From contig NZ_RWGU01000043.1 in assembly GCF_003944755.1 (NCBI RefSeq), positions 1-64,000 of the forward strand: DNA of 64,000 nt, written 5' to 3'. The translations under genes were made by a program, and so were the position numbers. The notes under the pieces are model-generated. The model was not told the origin of the DNA. It worked only from the letters and a program-made list of their open reading frames with translations, and searched no databases. The stretch comes from Rhodovulum robiginosum (GTDB lineage Bacteria; Pseudomonadota; Alphaproteobacteria; Rhodobacterales; Rhodobacteraceae). Shown here one piece after another: positions 58,862 through 64,000 of this stretch. The first letter of the stretch is position 1; each line of letters begins with the position of its first letter.

Positions 58862-60067
58862 TCAGATACGCTTGGCCGCGGGCAGGCGCAGCAAAAGCGC
58901 ACCGTAGACGACGGCAAAGCCGCCGAAGGCCGCGATCCAGAACAGCCCCGCCACGGTGTTCAATGGGCCGGAGAATTCGGGCCATACGCCGCCCGCGACC
59001 CGCGCAAGCACGGACAGGACCAGGGCCAGGTAGATCGCGACCGTCCCCGCCCCCGCGGTCAGGTCCTGACCGGTATGGCCCAGCGTCGCGCGCGTCATCA
59101 CCGCCAGCGTCATCAAGCCGATTGCGCCGGCCATCCAGAAATGCTGCGCGCCCGCTATCCCGAACGACCCCGGCAGCAGGTTCTCCGCCGCGAGCGCCAG
59201 GGCCCCCAGCGGCACGAAGGCATAGCCAGCGTGCAGCACCGTCACCAGCGGCTCTGCAAATGTCCGGTGCCCGGCCCAACGCCCCAATCGCAGGGCGTGC
59301 AACACGCCTGCCAGCGCAAGCGCCACCCCGGTCAGCGCGCCGAGCGGCAGCGCAACCCACAGCACAAGCGCCATCAGAAGGACCAGCAGCGCCGCCTTGT
59401 CGAAGGACTGCATGGGGGGCACGGGCATGACCGTGCTGCGCCGTTTCACCAGCCAGTTGCGGGTGAAGGACGGCACCACACGACCGCCGATCACGGCAAT
59501 CATCATGATGCCCGCACCGAGACCCAGCCGCAGGCCGTAGCCTTGGGCCGCGTAGTCGCCCTCTGCCGCCTCCCAGTGGAACAGCGCGTTGCCAAGAATG
59601 AAGGCCCCCAGCATCGCCAGCACGATCAGGTTGCGCCAGTTCTTGCCCGCCACGATCTCGCGCCCGATCGCTATCGCGAAGACAACCGGAAAGGCCAGAT
59701 CGACCACGGCTACCAGCTCGGCAGGCAGACCGCCCGAGGCCGCAACCGCCACGCGCCCTGACAGCCACAGTCCCGCCAGAGCCGCCAGCCGCCAGCCGAC
59801 GATCGGCAGGCGCCCGGTCCAGTTCGGCACCGCGGTCAGCAGGAACCCGGCGACAACGGCGCCCAGGTAGCCGAACAGGAATTCATGCGCGTGCCATGAT
59901 ACGGTGTCGAAGGCGATGGGCAGCATCAGGTGCCCCGACAACATCGGCACCCAGAGGACCATGGCCAGCACGGCCCAGACCGCCGCACCGAAAAAGAACG
60001 GGCGAAACCCGAAGGTCAGGATCGCGGGGCCGGTCCAGGCGCGCATCTGCTCGGCGGTCGAGGTCAT
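58862..60067 (-). CDS. nnrS: NnrS-family heme-copper membrane protein
   Basis: 401 residues with about 12 membrane helices. The N-terminal block AILTFGFRPFFFGAAVWAVLAMVLW and SWHAHEFLFGYLGAVVAGFLLTAVPNWTGR is the NnrS signature with the conserved His pair. Further blocks are IGGRVVPSFTRNWL, AQHFWMAGAIGLMTLAVMTRATLGHTG. NnrS relieves nitrosative stress in several bacteria and is commonly controlled by NO-responsive regulators. It overlaps the folate ligase gene by 4 bases. Confidence 0.95.
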   Translation of the reverse strand: MTSTAEQMRAWTGPAILTFGFRPFFFGAAVWAVLAMVLWVPMLSGHLMLPIAFDTVSWHAHEFLFGYLGAVVAGFLLTAVPNWTGRLPIVGWRLAALAGLWLSGRVAVAASGGLPAELVAVVDLAFPVVFAIAIGREIVAGKNWRNLIVLAMLGAFILGNALFHWEAAEGDYAAQGYGLRLGLGAGIMMIAVIGGRVVPSFTRNWLVKRRSTVMPVPPMQSFDKAALLVLLMALVLWVALPLGALTGVALALAGVLHALRLGRWAGHRTFAEPLVTVLHAGYAFVPLGALALAAENLLPGSFGIAGAQHFWMAGAIGLMTLAVMTRATLGHTGQDLTAGAGTVAIYLALVLSVLARVAGGVWPEFSGPLNTVAGLFWIAAFGGFAVVYGALLLRLPAAKRI

Positions 60068-60747
60068 TTGTCTGTCCTTGTGGCCGCCACACCGTCCTCG
60101 GTCAGGATCAGGTCGAGCGGGATGTCATGGGGTTGCGGAAAGATCGTCGGCAGATGTGCAACATCAAGTGCGATGCCGATGGTCAGTGGCCGCGGCGCCA
60201 GCGCGGCCAGCGTCCGATCGAAATAGCCCCCACCCAAGCCCAGGCGGAAACATGCCTCATCCCAACCGAGGCAGGGGGCGAGCGCGATGTCGGGCGTTAG
60301 CGCATTGGCATCGGGCGGGGGAACGGGAATGTTCCAGTCGCCCCGCACCAGTCTGGTTTCGGGTGTCCACTGGCGGAACACCAGTGGAGCCGCGCGGGTC
60401 TCTACCACCGGCAAGGCGATGGTCACGCCCGCGCGATGCAGATCGGCCAAGGCAGGGCGCAGGTCGGGTTCCCCCTTGATCGGCCAATAGCCGGACAGGA
60501 CGCATCCGCGCCTCACCCCGCGTTCTGTCAGCACCCTCCCCAGATGCCCCGCGATCCTGTCCGAGACCTGCGCCCGCCCGGCCTGGCCCAGGCCCTCCCT
60601 CAGCCCGGCCAGCCGTGTCCGTTCCGCCCGGCGCCAGCGCGCCACATCGCGCGCCTGTTGGGGATCAACGCTCAGAGGGTCGAAATACGCAGGATCGACC
60701 TCGGTGGCCATGCAAGGCGGCGAGGCATATGTCCCGCTCTTTATCAT
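60064..60747 (-). CDS. 5-formyltetrahydrofolate cyclo-ligase-family protein
   Basis: 227 residues. Marks: WRRAERTRLAGLREGLGQ, VLSGYWPIKGEPDLRPAL, LPVVETRAAPLVFRQWTP, then LAPCLGWDEACFRLGLGGGYFDRTLA (the GGGYYDR motif, here with Phe) and HDIPLDLILTEDGV. The enzyme converts 5-formyl-THF to 5,10-methenyl-THF using ATP. It is translationally coupled on both sides by 4-base overlaps, to dnrN before and nnrS after, so it really belongs to the NO-response operon. Its link to NO stress is not known to me. Confidence 0.92.
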   Translation of the reverse strand: MIKSGTYASPPCMATEVDPAYFDPLSVDPQQARDVARWRRAERTRLAGLREGLGQAGRAQVSDRIAGHLGRVLTERGVRRGCVLSGYWPIKGEPDLRPALADLHRAGVTIALPVVETRAAPLVFRQWTPETRLVRGDWNIPVPPPDANALTPDIALAPCLGWDEACFRLGLGGGYFDRTLAALAPRPLTIGIALDVAHLPTIFPQPHDIPLDLILTEDGVAATRTDK

Positions 60748-61229
60748 GCTGCGGGCTCAAACCGGGGAAAGAGCACGTCGTTTTCCAGCGCGATGTGATC
60801 GGCCAGCTCGTTGAGCAGCGTTGCCGTGCCCCCGTAAAGCGACCGCCAAGACCCGCAGGCGTGCTCTGGTGGTGTCAGGTCGCCCGTCAGCTTGCGGATC
60901 AGCGCGATGCTCTCGGCGTGATCGTCATGGTCAGCGCGCATCGCTGCGATCGGATGCTCGATGCCCGCACCGCCGCCTGCGCGCATTGCCGGGAAAAGGA
61001 TCATCTCTTCCTTGGCCATGTGATCCTCCATCTCGTGCGCCAGCGTGGTCAGGGCACGGGCAAGACCCCCCGGGGCCTCCGGATCATCGGCGTGGACCTG
61101 TTCGACACGCTCGGCCAAGGGCACCAGAGAAGCCAGGTCGGCCCTGTGCATCGCATGATAATTGGTCAGGATATGGTCGATAAGGGCCCCCGTTTCCTCG
61201 GGTGTGGCAGGGGTGGCATCGTCCTGCAT
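60744..61229 (-). CDS. dnrN: DnrN/YtfE-like di-iron protein for Fe-S cluster repair or NO handling
   Basis: 161 residues, a hemerythrin-like bundle with His/Glu ligands in NYHAMHRADL, LAHEMEDHMAKEEMILFPAM, MRADHDDHAESI and LADHIALENDVLFPRF. Compared with E. coli YtfE (about 220) it lacks the N-terminal ScdA domain with its Cys-Cys pair. DnrN/RIC proteins help to repair iron-sulfur centres after NO damage. It is the first gene of its operon and divergent from nsrR (107 bases between the starts), the most typical NsrR target. Confidence 0.9.
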   Translation of the reverse strand: MQDDATPATPEETGALIDHILTNYHAMHRADLASLVPLAERVEQVHADDPEAPGGLARALTTLAHEMEDHMAKEEMILFPAMRAGGGAGIEHPIAAMRADHDDHAESIALIRKLTGDLTPPEHACGSWRSLYGGTATLLNELADHIALENDVLFPRFEPAA

Positions 61230-61336
61230 GGCACGTCCCTTCTGTGTTGATTCGTCGGAAAAGGACGAATTGGCATTTGATTTGCCGATTAGAGCACAGT
61301 AATACGCATTGTAAATACTAAACCAGGATCGCGACC

Positions 61337-61750
61337 ATGCGCCTCACTTCCTTCACCGACTATGGCTTGCGCGTGCTGATGCGCATGGCGGGCACGCCGG
61401 ATCGCGCTTTCACGGCCGCCGACCTTGCCGCCGAATTCCGCGTCTCGCGCAATCATCTGGCCAAGGTGATCTCGGCGCTGGCCGCGTCAGGTCTTCTGGA
61501 AACCCGGCGCGGCGGCGGGGGCGGCGCGATGCTGGCGCGGGCGCCCGAGGATATCCGGCTAGGCGATGTGGTAACGGTGCTCGAGGCCGATCAGGCGCTG
61601 GTGGAATGCTTTGCCGCCGGGGAGAGTGCCTGCACCCTGACACCGCGATGCCGGTTGAAGGCGCGACTGGCCCATGCCGAAGCGGCCTTCGTGGCCGATC
61701 TCAACCGCAGCACCCTGGCCGATTGCGTCTACCGCCCGGAAAGCGCCTGA
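61337..61750 (+). CDS. nsrR: NsrR-like Rrf2-family NO-sensing repressor
   Basis: 137 residues. The N-terminal winged helix MRLTSFTDYGLRVLMRMA, FTAADLAAEFRVSRNHLAKVISALAASGLLETRRGGGGG is typical of NsrR. Three Cys in ECFAAGESACTLTPRC match the three cluster ligands of NsrR. It should repress dnrN and the rest of that operon until NO destroys the Fe-S cluster. A partly symmetrical AATACGCATTGTAAATACTA at 61300-61320 lies just before the gene and may be its operator; I rate this only weakly. The 3' end overlaps the next gene on the other strand by 22 bases. Confidence 0.92.
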   Translation: MRLTSFTDYGLRVLMRMAGTPDRAFTAADLAAEFRVSRNHLAKVISALAASGLLETRRGGGGGAMLARAPEDIRLGDVVTVLEADQALVECFAAGESACTLTPRCRLKARLAHAEAAFVADLNRSTLADCVYRPESA

Positions 61751-62106
61751 CGCGCCACCAGCGCGATGCCAGCCCATACCGCGCTGCGAAGGGCCATGGC
61801 GAAAACGGTGCGCATCTCGAAGGCCCCACCCTGCGCCACATGCAAACCGAACGCCGTGGAGACCAGCAGCGTTGCCGCGAAGATCGCAAGCGACAGGGGC
61901 CAGGCCCATCGCCGCCCCTGCCAAAGGCCAAGGCCCGCGACGACATAGGCGAATCCGGCCAGCGTGTTGAACCACAAGACGAACAGGACGACCGCACCCA
62001 TCTCGAGCCCGCCAAGAAGCGTGGCCCCGCCTGAAACAACCGTCAAAAGGCCGAAGGCTGTCGCAACACCCCCTGCGATGCGTAGCACGTTACGTTGCTT
62101 CTTCAT
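61729..62106 (-). CDS. Small four-helix membrane protein, unknown function
   Basis: 125 residues with four hydrophobic segments (VATAFGLLTVVSGGATLLGG; AVVLFVLWFNTLAGFAYVVAGL; WAWPLSLAIFAATLLVSTAFG; SAVWAGIALVARQAL). Not recognised. It overlaps the end of the TetR gene by 17 bases and is probably co-transcribed with it. Its stop lies inside the end of nsrR on the other strand. Confidence 0.7.
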   Translation of the reverse strand: MKKQRNVLRIAGGVATAFGLLTVVSGGATLLGGLEMGAVVLFVLWFNTLAGFAYVVAGLGLWQGRRWAWPLSLAIFAATLLVSTAFGLHVAQGGAFEMRTVFAMALRSAVWAGIALVARQALSGR

Positions 62107-62713
62107 CGAAAACGCCCTCCTGCGCCTTCAGCAGCGCCAACTGCACGTCGAGCAGTCGCAACCCCTCGGGCACCAGCGAAAAGCCCCGCGCGCCGAGCGT
62201 CCAGCGGATGGCAACGCCCTGCACCAGCGAGGTCAGCAGGATGGCGACATCCTCCGGGCTGACGTCGCGGCGCAGGTCGCCCGCAGCCTGAAGATCCCGG
62301 ATCACGGCAACAAGGCGGCCCTGAAACGCGCCGAGGAGCCCGCGAAACACGTCACGCAGGGCTTGATTGTCCACCTGCAACTCGCGCGACAACAGGATCG
62401 ACGGCAGGGCGGGCGTTTCGGATATGGCTGACAGCTGCGCAACGATCAGCGCCTTCAGGCGCGCGTGCGGCCCGGTGGCCCCGGCCTCGGCTTCGGCCCA
62501 AGAACTCTGCAACCGGTTCGCGATATCCTCGGCCACCGCCAGCCAGAGCGCGCCCTTGGTGGGGAAATGCCGAAAGATCGCGGGCTGGCTGAGGCCGACG
62601 GCGCGCGCGACATGCGTGGTGCTCAGCCGGTCGGGTCCGATCTCGTCGGCCAGTCGCAGCACCTCGGCCACGATCTGCGCCTTTCGCTCTTCCGCGCTCT
62701 GACGACCTGACAT
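62090..62713 (-). CDS. TetR-family transcriptional regulator
   Basis: 207 residues. The DNA-binding part ERKAQIVAEVLRLADEIGPDRLSTTHVARAVGLSQPAIFRHFPTKGALWLAVAEDI (residues 9-64) is typical TetR. The C-terminal helical domain is of the type seen in regulators of efflux pumps. A perfect palindromic operator is 12 bases upstream of the start, so autoregulation and control of the divergent b561/RND adaptor genes are likely. Confidence 0.93.
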   Translation of the reverse strand: MSGRQSAEERKAQIVAEVLRLADEIGPDRLSTTHVARAVGLSQPAIFRHFPTKGALWLAVAEDIANRLQSSWAEAEAGATGPHARLKALIVAQLSAISETPALPSILLSRELQVDNQALRDVFRGLLGAFQGRLVAVIRDLQAAGDLRRDVSPEDVAILLTSLVQGVAIRWTLGARGFSLVPEGLRLLDVQLALLKAQEGVFDEEAT

Positions 62714-62725
62714 GCAACACCCCTT

Positions 62726-62745
62726 GTTAGTGATAACTCACTAAC
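62726..62745. promoter_or_regulatory. TetR-family operator
   Basis: GTTAGTGATAACTCACTAAC is a perfect palindrome (8-base arms, 4-base centre) between the TetR gene and the divergent efflux-related genes. Size and symmetry match TetR-family operators. Confidence 0.8.
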
Positions 62746-62809
62746 CTATACTGATGACAGCCGCAACCCCTATCCCGAGTCGCGCGCCCAGACCGAAAGG
62801 ACCCCTGCC

Positions 62810-63037
62810 ATGCCCACCGCCCCCACCGGCTATTCCCGACTGCAGATCGCGCTGCACTGGCCCGTCTTCGCGCTGATCGCTCAGAAATACATCCTCAAGG
62901 ATGCGGTGTCGGCTGCCTGGGACCAAGTCACCGATGGGCCGGAGGCGGGTTTCGACCTGCTCGTGCGGGCCCATGCAGCAGGCGGCGCGCTGGCGATGAT
63001 CTTCGCGCTGGTGCGGATGCGCCGGGCGCAGGGCTGA
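62810..63037 (+). pseudogene. Cytochrome b561-family gene, truncated
   Basis: 75 residues: GYSRLQIALHWPVFALIAQKYILKD and LLVRAHAAGGALAMIFALVRMRR. These are the first two membrane helices with two of the His ligands (LHW and RAH) of cytochrome b561 proteins, which normally have four helices and about 180 residues. The reading frame ends cleanly with TGA where the protein should continue, 4 bases before the next gene. It may be a natural short relative, but loss of half of the heme ligands suggests a remnant. Confidence 0.55.
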
Positions 63038-63041
63038 TCCC

Positions 63042-63720
63042 GTGCGTCTGGCCCCCCTCCTCGCGCTGCCGCCCATCGCTTTCGGCATCGCCGCGGCTGT
63101 CTGGATGATCGCCTCGGAGCACGGCCCCGCGCAGGTCGAAGGGGAAGCGCCCGCGCTGCCCGTCCGGGTGCTGACGGTCGCGGAGGAGGACATCCGCCCG
63201 ACCGCATCCGCCTGGGGCAACCTGCGAGCGGCCGAGACGTGGGTCGCCGTGGCCGAGGTGCAGGGCGAGGTGATCTGGCGCCATCCCGACCTGGAGCCGG
63301 GCCGCCTGATCCCGGCAGAGACCGAGGTGTTGCGGATAGACCCGACCGACTACGAGCTGGCACTCACGCAGTCACGGGCCGATCTCGCAGCGCTTGCCGC
63401 CGAAGCCGCACAACTGACTGCCGAGGCGGCCAACACGGGCCGCATACTAGACCTCGAACGCGCCCGACTGGCGCTGGCCGAGGCCGATCTGACACGCACA
63501 CGGACCCTGGCCGAACAGGGCACAGTCCCCCAATCGCGTGCCGACGAGGCCGAGCGCGCCACGCTTCTGGCCCGCCGCACGGTCGCGGAACTGGAAAACA
63601 CCCTGGCGCTCATCCCACCGCGGGAAGCTCGGATCACGGCACAGGTGGCGTGGAGCGAAGCCGCCATTGCGCGCGCGCAGCGATCGCTGGCGCACGCGAC
63701 GCTGGCCGCGCCGTCCGCGT
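63042..63720 (+). pseudogene. RND efflux periplasmic adaptor (HlyD/MFP family), truncated at the 3' end
   Basis: About 226 residues from GTG 63042. There is an N-terminal membrane anchor (LLALPPIAFGIAAAVWMIA), then RVLTVAEEDIRPTASAWGNLRAAETWVAVAEVQGEV, a lipoyl-like part, and a long coiled-coil hairpin (63360-63690) ending ARAQRSLAHATLAAP. Adaptors usually continue from this point (LAHATLTAPFDG-type) with a beta-barrel of more than 100 residues. Here the similarity stops at about 63715, where an opposing gene ends. The frame remains open to 63899, but its residues are only the antisense of that gene. The partner pump gene is not seen. Confidence 0.7.
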
Positions 63721-64000
63721 TCAGCGCGCGGCCAGGGCCTGCCGCCGCGACAGCCGGGCGCTTTTTTCGGCCAGTACCGCCGCGCGGGGATGCCAGACAT
63801 AGCGCGAATCCTCCCGCACCGGCGCCCAGAACAGAACCCCGCCCAGCCGCCACGGGTCCAAGACGATCCCCGCGTCGTAAGGGTCGCCCCGGCGGCTGAC
63901 GATCACGGTGCTGTGGTCGATGCGGAAGGCAACATCGGCATTGGCAATGGCCCGGTGCAGCGCAAGCGTTCGGAAGTCCTCCTGCGCCAGGCGTGCCTCC
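63721..64000 (-). CDS. C-terminal part of an unidentified protein (cut by window edge)
   Basis: 93 codons are visible on the minus strand, ending at TGA 63721-63723. The sequence includes EDFRTLALHRAIANADVAFRI, IVSRRGDPYDAGIVLDPWR and GGVLFWAPVREDSRYVWHPR. Its regular codon use, ordinary composition and continuous frame to the window edge support a real gene. I do not recognise the family. Its end coincides with the abrupt loss of the adaptor gene on the other strand, so a rearrangement border lies here. Confidence 0.6.
   Translation of the reverse strand, partial: EARLAQEDFRTLALHRAIANADVAFRIDHSTVIVSRRGDPYDAGIVLDPWRLGGVLFWAPVREDSRYVWHPRAAVLAEKSARLSRRQALAAR

Noticed and set aside
61300-61320. 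NsrR operator before nsrR
   Set aside because: The symmetry is weak and I could not match it well to a consensus; left as a note in the nsrR entry.
1-64000. Many long plus/minus frames such as 36456-39734, 41173-43746, 6420-8744 and 50346-52868
   Set aside because: They are shadows in GC-rich DNA opposite recognised genes, with compositions rich in Arg, Pro and Gly and no family resemblance.
1-64000. CRISPR arrays, tRNA and rRNA genes
   Set aside because: No regularly spaced short repeats and no cloverleaf or rRNA-like sequence were seen on reading both strands; a covariance search was not possible.

Overview
The window is GC-rich DNA from an alphaproteobacterium, most likely a member of the Rhodobacteraceae (Paracoccus-/Rhodobacter-like). 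The signs are a NarR-type regulator beside a fused NarK and narGHJI, nnrS/nnrU/dnrN genes, a phn gene cluster with a Pho-box-like promoter, and a ChvB/NdvB-type cyclic glucan synthase. This placement rests on gene content only; no 16S or other marker lies in the window.

Layout. (1) 1-6400, minus strand: a vitamin B12 uptake operon, btuB-btuF-btuC-btuD-exbB-exbD-exbD-tonB, read from one promoter through a cobalamin riboswitch, so it carries its own TonB/ExbBD energiser. (2) 6423-17172: a divergent phosphonate region. The minus arm has a TIM-barrel isomerase-like gene, a decayed GrpB-like gene, phnG, phnI, phnJ and phnM. The plus arm has phnC, phnD, phnE1, phnE2, a hexapeptide acyltransferase and two half-size permeases. 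phnH, phnK and phnL are absent where they would be expected. An AlkD-like DNA glycosylase gene follows. (3) 18050-19060: dusA, whose 5' end is the insertion point of a mobile element.

(4) About 19.0-35.4 kb: a visibly less GC-rich integrative element. It starts with a tyrosine integrase, small phage-like genes and a replication ATPase followed by an iteron-like cluster. It continues with an unusual reverse transcriptase preceded by a 133-bp near-perfect duplication, a serine recombinase, a single-chain type II restriction-modification enzyme, a TIR protein, a PrtN-like activator, an antitoxin with a broken toxin gene, and IS debris. No capsid or conjugation genes are visible. It looks like a phage-satellite-like or integrative element with defence cargo. 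The right end was not found.

(5) 35.5-45.2 kb: a 2807-residue cyclic beta-1,2-glucan synthase behind a tandem universal stress protein gene, with a class II FNR-type promoter whose spacing is ideal. (6) 45.7-58.2 kb: an anaerobic nitrate respiration block with narK (double-length fusion), narG, narH, narJ, narI, a parvulin-type isomerase, a hemerythrin protein and a DUF2478 remnant, facing narR and a CMD-family gene. (7) 58.2-61.8 kb: a nitric-oxide response operon, dnrN-5-formyl-THF cyclo-ligase-nnrS-nnrU, divergent from nsrR. (8) 61.7-64.0 kb: a TetR regulator with a perfect palindromic operator facing a truncated cytochrome b561 gene and a truncated RND adaptor gene, which ends abruptly at the 3' end of an opposing gene.

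The nitrate, NO and stress/glucan blocks form one low-oxygen adaptation region. The most unusual part is the mobile element, above all the reverse transcriptase locus.
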